From: a bacterium
GTDB taxonomy: Bacteria > Eisenbacteria > RBG-16-71-46 > CAIMUX01
NCBI GenBank assembly: GCA_030431975.1
Contig: JAUIHP010000004.1
Coordinates: 252,001 to 316,000, forward strand
Reading direction: 5' to 3'
Length of the DNA stretch: 64,000 bases
Each line of letters opens with the position of its first letter. Positions within the stretch are counted from its first letter, which is position 1. The position numbers and the translations under genes were made by a program. Below are positions 46,613 through 56,847 of the stretch, piece after piece. Below the pieces are notes generated by a model, which saw only the letters and a program-made list of their open reading frames with translations, ran no database searches and had not been told where the DNA came from.

Positions 46613-47563
46613 ATGGCTGAGTGGCGACGGACAAATGGGACTTTCGCGACAGGAGCCTCGGTGCTTCTGCTCCGGGTCTTGTCATGTCTCGCCCTCGTGA
46701 TTCTGCTTTCGGGCGTTGCCATCCGTTCGTCCCTTGCTCAAATTGCCGGTCCCGTTCCAGAGGAACTGGACGAGGTCGAGATCGTCGAGCATGTCGATGA
46801 ACTCATCCCACTCGATCTCGAGTTCGTCGACGAGAACGGAGCCCCCGTCCGCCTTCAGGACTATTTCGACGGTGAGCGTCCGGTGCTTCTGACGCTGAAC
46901 TACTACGGTTGTCCGATGCTCTGCGGCCTCCAGCTCAACGGCATGGTCGATGCGATGAAGTTGATGGACTGGACTCCGGGACAGGAGTTCGAGTTCGTTA
47001 CGGTCAGCATCAACCCGCTCGAAACCCACACGCTGGCTCGTCTGAAGAAGCAAAACTACATCAAAGAGTACGAACGCCCCGAAGCCGCCCAGGGCTGGCA
47101 CTTTCTGACCGGCCATCGTGTCGCAATCGACTCGTTGGCGACGGCCACCGGGTTCGGCTACGAGTACATCGAAAAGACCGGTGAGTACTCCCACGCCGCG
47201 GTCGCCCTCGTCGTCACCCCGGACGGGCGGCTTTCCCGCTATCTGTACGGCGTTCTGTTCGATCCGAAGACGATCAAGTATTCCCTGGTCGAAGCCGGCG
47301 AAGGCAAGATCGGCAGCCCGCTCGACCAGATCATTCTCTTTTGTTTCCATTACGACGCCGAAGCCGGGGCTTACGCTCCCGTGGCTATGAACATCATGAG
47401 ATTGGGCGCCATGCTCACCGCGTTGGTCGTTGGAGGCGTGCTCTCTCTCTTTTGGATCCGGGATCGGCGCCGTACTCGCGGGCCCGAGAACCCCGGGCCG
47501 ACCCATCGTGCGACCGGTAGCGCCGAAAGGGCCGACCACGTCCACGTCGGAGGTGAACTGTGA
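46613..47563 (+). CDS. SCO1/SenC-family copper chaperone
   Basis: A 316-residue thioredoxin-like membrane protein that inserts copper into the CuA site of cytochrome oxidase. ATG 46613 follows the previous stop by 2 bp; the upstream open frame is a shadow. It has a signal or anchor helix (VLSCLALVILLSGVAIRSSLA), then NYYGCPMLCGLQLNGMVDA with the copper-binding CxxxC (about residue 100) and the third ligand His in EYSHAAVAL (about 193). A second membrane helix near the C-terminus (about 265-283) is found in a subset of SCO proteins. It directly precedes coxB and overlaps it as GTGA, fitting its role. Confidence 0.9.
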   Translation: MAEWRRTNGTFATGASVLLLRVLSCLALVILLSGVAIRSSLAQIAGPVPEELDEVEIVEHVDELIPLDLEFVDENGAPVRLQDYFDGERPVLLTLNYYGCPMLCGLQLNGMVDAMKLMDWTPGQEFEFVTVSINPLETHTLARLKKQNYIKEYERPEAAQGWHFLTGHRVAIDSLATATGFGYEYIEKTGEYSHAAVALVVTPDGRLSRYLYGVLFDPKTIKYSLVEAGEGKIGSPLDQIILFCFHYDAEAGAYAPVAMNIMRLGAMLTALVVGGVLSLFWIRDRRRTRGPENPGPTHRATGSAERADHVHVGGEL

Positions 47564-48564
47564 ATCTGTTCGTTGAACTCGTCGCCCGGCTCCTTGGAGT
47601 CACTCCGGCCATGGCCTCGGACAACGCATTGCGAGGTCTCTACCTGCCGCCGGAGGCGTCGACGAGTGCCGGCCACATCGACTGGATGTTCGACGTCATC
47701 CTGTGGATTTGCATCTTCTTCTTCGTCCTGATCGTCGTACTCATGGGGCTCTTCATCATGCGCTACCGGGTCAAGGACCCGAACGCCGAAGGGCCGCGGA
47801 TCTACCACAACACGGCCTTGGAAGTGACCTGGACGGCCATTCCTTTGGGGATCGTCGTCGTCATCTTCTGGCTGGGATTCAAAGGCTATATGGACCTGGC
47901 CGTGCCGCCGGCCAATGCGTATGAGATCCAGGTCACGGGACAGAAGTGGAGCTGGTCTTTCACCTACCCGACGGGACATGTCGACAACGTCCTTCATGTA
48001 CCCACGGATCGACCGGTGACCTTGATCATGACGTCCACCGACGTCATCCACAGCATGTACCTGCCGGCCTTCCGCGCGAAGATGGACGTCTTCCCGGGCC
48101 GGTACTCCAAGCTCTGGTTCGATGCGGATGAGCCTGGCACCTATCCGCTATTCTGTGCGGAGTATTGCGGCACGGAGCATTCCTCGATGATCTCTGAGGT
48201 TGTGGTCCAGGAAGGCCCGGAGTTCGACGAATGGCTGACCGTTGCGTCCAACATTCTGGCCACGATGACGCCGGAAGAAGGCGGGAAGTACCTCTGGGAG
48301 AAGCGGGGCTGCAATCAGTGCCACTCCGTCGACGGCTCGGCCGGAATTGGCCCGACCTTCGTCAATCTCTTCGGAGCACAAAGAGCGTTCGGTGACGGCA
48401 CGACGACGGTTGCCGACGAGAATTACATTCGGAAGTCGATCCTCGAGCCGCAAAGCCAGATCGTGGCCGGTTTCGACGGCGTCATGCCCACCTTCCAGGG
48501 TCGTTTCAACGACGAGGAGTTGGGAGCGATGATCGCCTACATCAAGAGTTTGACGTCGTCCTGA
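47560..48564 (+). CDS. coxB: caa3 oxidase subunit II with fused cytochrome c
   Basis: A 334-residue subunit. GTG 47560 overlaps the SCO stop. Two membrane helices (about 47-68 and 90-110) are followed by the cupredoxin domain with CuA ligands in FCAEYCGTEHSSM (about 198-210). A C-terminal cytochrome c domain has CNQCH (about 251) and a Met ligand in GVMPTFQGR. The fusion defines a caa3-type oxidase, in which electrons can enter without a soluble cytochrome. Confidence 0.95.
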   Translation: MNLFVELVARLLGVTPAMASDNALRGLYLPPEASTSAGHIDWMFDVILWICIFFFVLIVVLMGLFIMRYRVKDPNAEGPRIYHNTALEVTWTAIPLGIVVVIFWLGFKGYMDLAVPPANAYEIQVTGQKWSWSFTYPTGHVDNVLHVPTDRPVTLIMTSTDVIHSMYLPAFRAKMDVFPGRYSKLWFDADEPGTYPLFCAEYCGTEHSSMISEVVVQEGPEFDEWLTVASNILATMTPEEGGKYLWEKRGCNQCHSVDGSAGIGPTFVNLFGAQRAFGDGTTTVADENYIRKSILEPQSQIVAGFDGVMPTFQGRFNDEELGAMIAYIKSLTSS

Positions 48565-48643
48565 GCCGGAACTCGGGACGGGTTTGCATAGAGCGGGTCG
48601 ATCGGGACGGATTTCGCGGGTCGCCGACGAGACGAGGTAAGAC

Positions 48644-50344
<1,701 letters not shown>

Positions 50345-50406
50345 GAACCCGCAAGGGACGACGGTAGGAGGACGCGGACCTGGGTCCGCGGACAGGGGGA
50401 TTCGAA

Positions 50407-51429
50407 TTGTCCGATCACGGTGACCACCCGGATTATCTAGGGCACCACTACGACACGCCGGAGCAGCAGTTCGACTCCGGAAAGTTCGGAATGTGGCTGT
50501 TCCTGGCGACGGAGATCCTGCTCTTTGCCGGACTCTTCTGCGCCTATGCCGTCTACCGGTCGAATCATCCGGAGATCTTCCACTACTCCGAGCAGTTCCT
50601 CGATCGGAAGCTCGGCGGCATCAACACCGTCGTTCTCATCACGAGTAGCTTCACCATGGCCATGGCCGTGCGTGCCGCCCAGCTCGGGAAGAACGGCGCG
50701 ACGGCGATGTTCCTCGTCCTGACCATCCTTGGAGGCTTCGGCTTCATGGGGATCAAGAAGGTCGAGTACGAACACAAGTGGAAGCACGGACTGCTTTGGG
50801 GCAACAAGTACCAGGACCAGGAGCACCATGACGGCCACGACGGTCACGGTGGTGAGCACGGAGACGAGGGCGCCCACGATGACGGGCACAGTCTGAACCT
50901 GGGCATTCCCGGGGTGACCATGGCCCATGCAGCGGACGGTGCGGGTGGTGGTTCCGCCGGTGATCACGGCGAGGATGCCTCACAGGCAGGCGCTGCGGCC
51001 GGAGACGGTGGTGATCACGGCGCTGCGACGCATGCTGCCGGCGAGCACAGCGACGCTGGCGGGCATTCGGACATGTCCGCGTCCGACAAATCCGCACCGA
51101 TCATGGTCGACGGCGAAGAGATCCCTCACACGACTCACGAGACCGGGGCTGCCGCTCCGGAAGGGTTGGCCGGGGCCGACGACAAACACGCGGACGATGG
51201 TGCCCCCGCCTACGTGCACATCTTCTTCGGAATCTATTTCCTAATGACCGGGCTACACGGACTACACGTCATCGCGGGTTTGATCGCGATAGCCTGGGTC
51301 CTCGTCCGAACGCTCAAGGGGCACTTCAGTGCCGAGTACTCGACTCCAGTCGACCTCGTCGGACTCTACTGGCACATCGTCGACCTGGTCTGGATCTACC
51401 TGTTTCCGCTGCTCTACCTGATCAGCTAA
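50407..51429 (+). CDS. coxC: Oxidase subunit III with a long His-rich insertion
   Basis: A 340-residue protein starting at TTG 50407, with GGGGGA as ribosome site. The subunit III core is clear: [25 protein letters not shown]-like loop replaced by [18 protein letters not shown], and the C-terminal [17 protein letters not shown] and [21 protein letters not shown]. Between helices, about residues 138-266, is a non-membrane insertion of about 130 residues rich in His, Asp, Gly and Ala (repeats of HDGH, GEHGD, DHGE). Typical subunit III proteins are about 200 residues, so the insertion accounts for the size. It could be a metal-binding periplasmic or cytoplasmic loop. Confidence 0.9.
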   Translation: MSDHGDHPDYLGHHYDTPEQQFDSGKFGMWLFLATEILLFAGLFCAYAVYRSNHPEIFHYSEQFLDRKLGGINTVVLITSSFTMAMAVRAAQLGKNGATAMFLVLTILGGFGFMGIKKVEYEHKWKHGLLWGNKYQDQEHHDGHDGHGGEHGDEGAHDDGHSLNLGIPGVTMAHAADGAGGGSAGDHGEDASQAGAAAGDGGDHGAATHAAGEHSDAGGHSDMSASDKSAPIMVDGEEIPHTTHETGAAAPEGLAGADDKHADDGAPAYVHIFFGIYFLMTGLHGLHVIAGLIAIAWVLVRTLKGHFSAEYSTPVDLVGLYWHIVDLVWIYLFPLLYLIS

Positions 51430-51447
51430 AGAGAGGACGCGAACGGA

Positions 51448-51801
51448 ATGTCTAGCGATCACGGTACAGGAACCGGACACGTCGTCCATCCGATGGTTCT
51501 CGTCGGGACTCTCGGCGCGCTCCTGGTTCTGACCTTCTTCACCGTCGCCGTAACCTGGGTCGACTTCGGACCGGCCGCGTTTCACATCGCCATGGCCATC
51601 GCGACGTTGAAAGCCGCCCTCGTGGTTCTATTCTTCATGCATCTGTATTGGGACAAACCGATCATCGCAATTACGTTCATCACGTCCCTCGTGCTGGTTG
51701 CGCTGTTCATCAGCCTGTCCATCAATGACACTCAGAACTGGATGCCGGAGATGATCCCGGACTACGCCCCTCGCATCGAGCGCACGACCGCCGGAGGCTA
51801 G
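51448..51801 (+). CDS. Cytochrome oxidase subunit IV family protein
   Basis: A 117-residue protein with three membrane helices (VLVGTLGALLVLTFFTVAVT, AFHIAMAIATLKAALVVLFF, IIAITFITSLVLVALFIS) and the subunit IV hallmark ATLKAALVVLFFMHLYWD. The N-terminus has a short Gly/His stretch (SSDHGTGTGHVVH). It is a small accessory subunit for oxidase assembly or stability, in the expected position after coxC. Confidence 0.9.
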   Translation: MSSDHGTGTGHVVHPMVLVGTLGALLVLTFFTVAVTWVDFGPAAFHIAMAIATLKAALVVLFFMHLYWDKPIIAITFITSLVLVALFISLSINDTQNWMPEMIPDYAPRIERTTAGG

Positions 51802-51859
51802 TCGGCTCTTTCGGCAACCGGCTGGCAAAACACGGGTCCGCACCAGGGAATACGCGACG

Positions 51860-52486
51860 ATGACGGCTTCCGGCGACGGACCCGATCCGTTTACGGTCAT
51901 TCGAAGTCAGAGTGGCCCGGACCGGGATCAGGTCAATCCTCCCGGCACCGGAACCTTGGGGTTCGCGGTGCTGCTCGCCTCTCTCAGCGTCCTCTTCGTG
52001 GCGAGCGTGGCCGGCTACCTCTACGTCCGGATCAACGCGTCGCAATGGCCTCCGGCCGGTATGCCCGGTCTCCCCATGAGTCTTTGGTTGAGTACGGCCG
52101 TGCTGCTCGGCTGTTCGGTCTTCATTCACCGTGCGCTCAAGGCCATTCAGAAGGACGATCAGAAGGGGTTGCGGCGCAATCTGCAGTGGACCCTGGTTCT
52201 GGGGTCGCTCTTTCTCGTCCTGCAGACCCTCAACTACGTCGGCCTGGCCCAGTCGAACCTGACGGCCAAGACCAATCTCTACGGCTTCACGTTCTACCTA
52301 CTGACGGGGCTTCACGCAGCCCACGTCATCGGTGGACTCATTCCGCTGATCATCGTGACGCATAGAGCGAGGCGCGGGCGGTACTCGTCCTTCTTCCATC
52401 CGGGCGTGACCTATTCGGCGATGTATTGGCACTTTCTCGATGGGGCATGGGTCGTGCTCTTTGCGGTGCTCTTGATCGGAAGCTGA
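51860..52486 (+). CDS. Second heme-copper oxidase subunit III-like protein
   Basis: A 208-residue five-helix protein of the subunit III family: GTLGFAVLLASLSVLFVASVAGY, WLSTAVLLGCSVFIHRAL, then YGFTFYLLTGLHAAHVIGGL and YWHFLDGAWVVLFAVLL. This is a normal-length subunit III in addition to the coxC just upstream. The start ATG 51860 has no strong ribosome site. Two subunit III-like genes in one caa3 operon also occur in other bacteria with alternative complex III. It is the last gene of the operon by spacing. Confidence 0.85.
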   Translation: MTASGDGPDPFTVIRSQSGPDRDQVNPPGTGTLGFAVLLASLSVLFVASVAGYLYVRINASQWPPAGMPGLPMSLWLSTAVLLGCSVFIHRALKAIQKDDQKGLRRNLQWTLVLGSLFLVLQTLNYVGLAQSNLTAKTNLYGFTFYLLTGLHAAHVIGGLIPLIIVTHRARRGRYSSFFHPGVTYSAMYWHFLDGAWVVLFAVLLIGS

Positions 52487-52893
52487 GGGCCATCGAGTCG
52501 AGACGATTCGATCGTCGGGCACCTTCTTTGCAGAGACCTCGATGTAACCGACGATCTCGCGAACGAGGGAAGACGATGAGGGGATGGACTCTCCCTTGCG
52601 CTGGCTCAAGCGGCGGCGGAGGGTGCCGATAACCCTTTCGTGGCATCCGCGCTGGACCCTTTGGGGTCGGGGCGGGCTTTGGACGCGGCGGGAAGTCCGG
52701 TGTCGGCGTGCCTAACGAGGTACGGAGACATACGGATGGCGATTCCACTCTTCCAGAGATACGCTGTACGTTGGGTCTCGCTTCGCCGGGGGGGCAAAGT
52801 GACTTCGAGTCCCAGGGACTTGGCCTGCCTTCTTCTGAGCCTTGCGAGCATCGTCATAGACAAGGTCCGCATCTAATGTCTTGGAGGTGTCGC
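52487..52893. other. Non-coding gap after the respiratory operon
   Basis: About 400 bp without a convincing gene. A 78-codon open frame (52640-52876) has no ribosome site and no recognisable content. A small hairpin GGACCC-TTT-GGGGTC is present near 52655. No clear terminator for the cox operon or promoter for the next gene was recognised. Confidence 0.4.
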
Positions 52894-54405
52894 ATGGAGG
52901 CAAGGAATGCTTCCCGCGCTGGATCGCTCCGGTTCTTGACGGTCTGGAGTTCGATGTCCGCGATGGTTCTGTCCGTTCTCTTCCTGGCCTCGGCCGGTTG
53001 CGGGGACGACGAGGATGACGGAGGAACGACTCCTCCCGCCGGTGATGTCTATCAGGACATTATCGACGAGTTCGCTCTCTCGCCGCTGCCTGCCATCCCC
53101 TATCCTGCGAACAACCTGTTCAACGCAGAGCGCATCTCTTTGGGCAAACTCCTCTTCTTTGATCCGATTCTCGGCGGTGAGTCTGCGCCGTGGATCAAGT
53201 CGGAGATGGGCGTGGATCCCTACCGCTACCGGGCCAACGACATGGCGTGCGCGACCTGTCACTTTCCGTCCTTCGCCTTTGCGGACGGCCGTCGTCTTGG
53301 CGCCGGTGTCGGAGGGGCGCAGTTCGATGACATGGATATCGGCCCGACCCGTGTCGTGCCGGCTCCGTCCACGATCACGGGCGCGGATCTCGGCCGGGTT
53401 CCGAGGAACACTCCCACCGTGCTGAACACGGCGTTCAACGGTAGCGAATCGATCCATCCCACGGCCAAGAGCACGCAGTTCATGGACGGCCGTGTCACCG
53501 GTGGCCTGGAGGAGCAGGCGGTTCTGCCCATCACATCCCGGGACGAGATGGCCGGCGACGCCTACGGCCGTGAGTTGACAGGTGAGACCGTGGCCGCAGA
53601 AGTCATTCAGGACAGTGTCATGGCCCGAATCCGCGCCATTCCGGAGTACGTCGACCGCTTCAGACAGGCCTTTGCTTCAGAGATCCGTACGGCGGAGGAC
53701 ATCGAACTCGAGCACCTGGGTCGGGCCATCGCGGCTTACGAGAGAGAGTTGATCACGCCGAACTCCCGCTACGACCAGTTTGTGGCGGGAGACCGCTCGG
53801 TTTTCTCCGAGACGGAGGCCGAGGGCTTTGAGCTCTTCTTCGGGAAGGGACTCTGCGGCGACTGTCACAGTGGACCGATGCTTTCCGACTACACCTTCCG
53901 GATTCAGGGCGTAGGTGATGACTACGACTCGATCCTTCCCGGCTTTGAAGGAAAGAACGGGGAAGGCGGCGATTGGGGACGGTTCCACGCCGACCCCGAG
54001 GCTTTTGCCGACCAAAAGTTCTCGTTCCGCACGTTGACCGTCCGAAACGTCGAGTTGACGGCTCCCTTCTTCCATTCCGGCAGCGCCGGGACGCTGCACG
54101 AAGCGGTCGAGTTCTACAATCGAGGGGGCCTGGGACAGAACGACATCTCGACGGCGGACCTGACGGCGGCCGGAGTCGTGCGTGACCCGTCGATCCGTCC
54201 GCTCGGACTGACGGAGCACGAGATCGATGCCATCGTCGCGTTCATGAAGACGACGACCGCGCCGGTTCAGCAGGGTCCGCTCGGAATCGATCTGACCACG
54301 GTGCCGTACCGGGTGCCGAGTGGCCTGCTTCCGCCGGGGATGCCGACTCCGGCCGGGCGCGGACCGTTCCTCATGGACGGAAGTGACGGCGCGACGCTGC
54401 ACTGA
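52894..54405 (+). CDS. Di-heme cytochrome c peroxidase / MauG-family lipoprotein
   Basis: A 503-residue protein. ATG 52894 is chosen for the upstream GGAGGTG and because it gives a lipoprotein signal (VLFLASAGC, Cys at about residue 34). The two heme c sites are CATCH (about 118) and CGDCH (about 320). Also present are RISLGKLLFFDPILGG, FADGRRLGAGVGG, RNTPTVLN, TVRNVELTAPFFHSG and a C-terminal LTEHEIDAIVAFMKT block, all typical of bacterial di-heme peroxidases. Such enzymes reduce peroxide or oxidise protein residues in the periplasm. It follows the oxidase operon but is separated by 400 bp. Confidence 0.9.
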   Translation: MEARNASRAGSLRFLTVWSSMSAMVLSVLFLASAGCGDDEDDGGTTPPAGDVYQDIIDEFALSPLPAIPYPANNLFNAERISLGKLLFFDPILGGESAPWIKSEMGVDPYRYRANDMACATCHFPSFAFADGRRLGAGVGGAQFDDMDIGPTRVVPAPSTITGADLGRVPRNTPTVLNTAFNGSESIHPTAKSTQFMDGRVTGGLEEQAVLPITSRDEMAGDAYGRELTGETVAAEVIQDSVMARIRAIPEYVDRFRQAFASEIRTAEDIELEHLGRAIAAYERELITPNSRYDQFVAGDRSVFSETEAEGFELFFGKGLCGDCHSGPMLSDYTFRIQGVGDDYDSILPGFEGKNGEGGDWGRFHADPEAFADQKFSFRTLTVRNVELTAPFFHSGSAGTLHEAVEFYNRGGLGQNDISTADLTAAGVVRDPSIRPLGLTEHEIDAIVAFMKTTTAPVQQGPLGIDLTTVPYRVPSGLLPPGMPTPAGRGPFLMDGSDGATLH

Positions 54406-54440
54406 TCGAAATGTGGGCTGAGATCCACGGAGATTCGCGG

Positions 54441-54490
54441 CCCAGGCCGGCCTGAGTCGGCCTGGGCCGGCCTGAGTCGGCCTAAGCCGG
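54441..54490 (+). repeat. Five-unit 10-bp tandem repeat
   Basis: Five consecutive decamers of the form CCYRRGYCGG: CCCAGGCCGG, CCTGAGTCGG, CCTGGGCCGG, CCTGAGTCGG and CCTAAGCCGG. They lie between the peroxidase gene and the selenoprotein gene. Confidence 0.85.
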
Positions 54491-54559
54491 GTCGGGATGG
54501 ATCCGGCCACTCTGCCAAGAAAGCCGCGTTGCCGCCAACTCTCGCACCGGTGTTGCGGC

Positions 54560-54565
54560 TAGACT
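54560..54565 (+). promoter_or_regulatory. Possible -10 element of the selenoprotein gene
   Basis: TAGACT lies 42 bp before the start codon, the same hexamer and nearly the same distance as before the ATP-grasp operon. No good -35 is visible. Confidence 0.3.
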
Positions 54566-54606
54566 CTATCCGAAGGGGCGACTATCACCACATCTTCGGA
54601 GGAAGA

Positions 54607-55341
54607 ATGAACCGTCGAAACCTCATCCGTTCTGCACTTGCCATCGCTTTCAGCGGTGCGATCTGCGTCTCCGGCGCCCTCGATCTTGCGAGGGCCGACG
54701 ATGCCGCCGCGGAGTCCGAACCCATGGTCCTTCGGGTCTACAGCGACTACGTGTGACCGTGGTGCTATCTCAGTACCGGGCGTATTGAGCGGCTCCAGAA
54801 CGAATTCGAGATCGAAGTCGAACTCATCCACTTTCCGCTGCATCCGGACACTCCGATGGAAGGGGTGAAGCTGCTGGACCTCTTCGGCGGTCCTTCCGCG
54901 GCGCCCAGACTCGAGCAGTCGAAGAAGCGCCTGGCGGCGATCGCCGAGCAGGAAGGTCTTCCGATGGGCACGAAGCGGGAGATGACCTACAACAGTCGAC
55001 TGGCTCAGGAACTCGGCCTTTGGGCCGCCGAGCAAGGGAAGGGACCCGAATTCGACAACGCCACCTACCGTGCCTACTTCGTCGATGGAAGCAACGTCTC
55101 GGACGTGGATCTTCTGGTCGAGTTGGCGAAAGGTGTCGGTCTCGATCCGAAAGCGGCCAGGAAGGTCGTCGTCGAGCGGACGCACCAGGCGAAGGTCGAT
55201 GAACATTGGAACCGGTCCCGCCAGTCGGGTGTCAGCGCGGTTCCGACGTTCCAGATGGGCGGACAGCAGGTTGTCGGCGCGCAACCCTACGAGGTTCTGC
55301 GTCAGCTGGTGATCGAAGCCGGGGCCAAAACGCGGGGTTGA
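54607..55341 (+). CDS. Exported DsbA/FrnE-family selenoprotein (in-frame UGA = Sec, UPWC active site)
   Basis: A 244-residue thioredoxin-fold protein read through an in-frame TGA at 54754-54756 (codon 50). GGAGGAAG precedes ATG 54607. The signal sequence contains a twin Arg (MNRRNLIRSALAIAFSG) and ends near ARADDAAA. The mature part begins MVLRVYSDYV-U-PWCYLSTGRIERL, aligning with the YSDxxCPWCY active site of the DsbA/FrnE family with Sec in place of the first Cys. The frame then stays open for 195 codons with family features (FPLHPDTP, the cis-Pro segment VSAVPTFQMGG). A hairpin directly after the UGA fits a bacterial SECIS. It probably performs thiol/selenol redox chemistry in the periplasm. 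Pseudogene is unlikely given the intact frame and conserved motif. It converges on the di-heme oxidase gene with 7 bp between stops. Confidence 0.92.
54754..54789 (+). promoter_or_regulatory. Bacterial SECIS element for UGA recoding
   Basis: The UGA (54754-54756) is followed after 12 nt by an 8-bp stem, CUCAGUAC (54769-54776) with GUAUUGAG (54782-54789, one G-U pair), closing a five-base loop CGGGC. Distance from UGA to the loop (about 21 nt) and the G-rich apical loop fit the known SelB-recognised bacterial SECIS. Confidence 0.82.
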
Positions 55342-55348
55342 TCCTCGC

Positions 55349-56734
55349 CTACAACGACTCGAGAAACGCGAGCAGTGCCGCCCGGTCCCCGGCCGACATG
55401 GACCGGACGGCTTCGCGTGAGTCCTCTGCTTCACCCCCGTGCCACATCACCGCTTCCAGAATGGATTTGGCCCGCCCATCGTGAAGCAGGTTGTACTCGT
55501 TCTGAACCGTCCGGGTCAGTCCCAGTCCCCAAAGGGGTGTCGTTCGCCACTCCGAACCGGTGGCTTCATAGTCCGGCCGGCCGTCGGCCAGGTCCGGGCC
55601 CATGTCATGCAGAAGCATGTCGGTGTATGGACGAATCGTCTGGTGTGAGACGGAGGGGATTCCCTCCAGGTGACCCGTCTCGAGGCTCGGCGTGTGGCAG
55701 GTCGCGCACTGCGCTTCCTTGAAGAGTTGCTGTCCTCTTCGGACGACGGGGTCTTCCACGTTGCGGCGAGCGGGGACGGCCAGCGTCTGCGTGTAGAACG
55801 CCGCCAGCTCGACCGTTTCCATGTCGATTTCCGGATCGTCGGCGACGCCGTCCGCCTGGGGCTGCCCGATTGCGCTGTCCGTCGGAAAGATGGGATTGGT
55901 CACGCCCATGTCGTTGCGGTAGGCGGCGGCTGCCTGTTGGACCAATGTCGGCTGGTTGGCCTTCCAACCAAACCGTCCGAGTTCCATCGTTTGATTCCTG
56001 ACGTCGTAGACCCAGTTCGGTCGCCCGGAGATTCCATCGCCGTCGGCGTCGGCTTCGTCGGCCATGGCCAGGATGTCTTCTTCGGGGATGGCTTCCAGAA
56101 GCCCGCGTCCGAAGACCGGAAGCGCGATGCGCGGTGACGTCATGATGTCGGCGGGAAGGTCCGTGTACGCGTCCTCCAGCGCATAGGAAGGTCGATGCAG
56201 CGTGTAGGACTCTCCGTCGTCGAACTCTTCCACGATCTGCTCGTAGGTGACCCGGACACGAACTTCCGGTTGGACGCCGAACAACGACTTGTCACTCAGT
56301 TGGAGTCCGAAGCCCGGCGCGGGAACGGGACCGCCGTGCTCGTCCTTACCGGGAACACTGGCCCGGAGCAGCAGAGAACTCGGTTCGGTTCCCAGAAAAG
56401 GGCGTCCGCGGCCGTTGTTGACGTGACAGGCCGTGCAGGCATTGTTGTTGAAAACGGGCCCAAGCCCCGGATTGACCGGGGCTCCGGCGCCGACGAAGGC
56501 CGACTCGAAGGCCAGATCCCCATCGAGATGGCGGTCGAGGTCGGACACGTTGGGAGCGGGGAAGGTGTAGGCCTGATTCGTCGCGTTGAAGATCGTCGTT
56601 TCGCCTCCGGAGAGGTACTCGGACAGATCGACTTCCGGTGCCTCGGTCGGTGAGTCCTCCGAACAGCCGACCGAACAGGCGACCACGATGATCCCGACGG
56701 CCGGTACCAACGCGTCTTTCAGACGTGCTCTCAC
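55349..56734 (-). CDS. Di-heme oxidoreductase (DUF1111, thiol-oxidoreductase-like) lipoprotein
   Basis: A 461-residue lipoprotein (ACSVGC near residue 24) with two heme c sites, CTACH (about 98) and CATCH (about 342). Family blocks are GLGPVFNNNACTACHVNNGRG, GRPNWVYDVRN and FGWKANQPTLVQQAAAAY, then RTTPLWGLGLTRTV and LLHDGRAKSILEAVMWHGGEA near the end. This is the DUF1111/COG3488 family, which regularly accompanies imelysin and is implicated in iron acquisition. It is the last gene of the porin - imelysin - di-heme operon, 113 bp after the imelysin gene. The enzymatic reaction is not established. Confidence 0.9.
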   Translation of the reverse strand: MRARLKDALVPAVGIIVVACSVGCSEDSPTEAPEVDLSEYLSGGETTIFNATNQAYTFPAPNVSDLDRHLDGDLAFESAFVGAGAPVNPGLGPVFNNNACTACHVNNGRGRPFLGTEPSSLLLRASVPGKDEHGGPVPAPGFGLQLSDKSLFGVQPEVRVRVTYEQIVEEFDDGESYTLHRPSYALEDAYTDLPADIMTSPRIALPVFGRGLLEAIPEEDILAMADEADADGDGISGRPNWVYDVRNQTMELGRFGWKANQPTLVQQAAAAYRNDMGVTNPIFPTDSAIGQPQADGVADDPEIDMETVELAAFYTQTLAVPARRNVEDPVVRRGQQLFKEAQCATCHTPSLETGHLEGIPSVSHQTIRPYTDMLLHDMGPDLADGRPDYEATGSEWRTTPLWGLGLTRTVQNEYNLLHDGRAKSILEAVMWHGGEAEDSREAVRSMSAGDRAALLAFLESL

Positions 56735-56847
56735 TTCTGGATCCTCCTTCCCGACTCACTCCCGTGTTGGGCTGGCCCGATCGATTCACGACGGTCTTCT
56801 GCGGTGACGACGATCATGAGCGTGAAGACCATCATGAACGGTTCGTG

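Noticed and set aside
52640-52876. 78-codon ORF before the peroxidase gene
   Set aside because: No ribosome site, no recognisable content, and composition not distinct from its surroundings.
54607-54756. Selenoprotein gene as a pseudogene or sequencing error
   Set aside because: The TGA is exactly at the active-site Cys, the frame is intact for 195 further codons with conserved motifs, and a SECIS-like hairpin follows.
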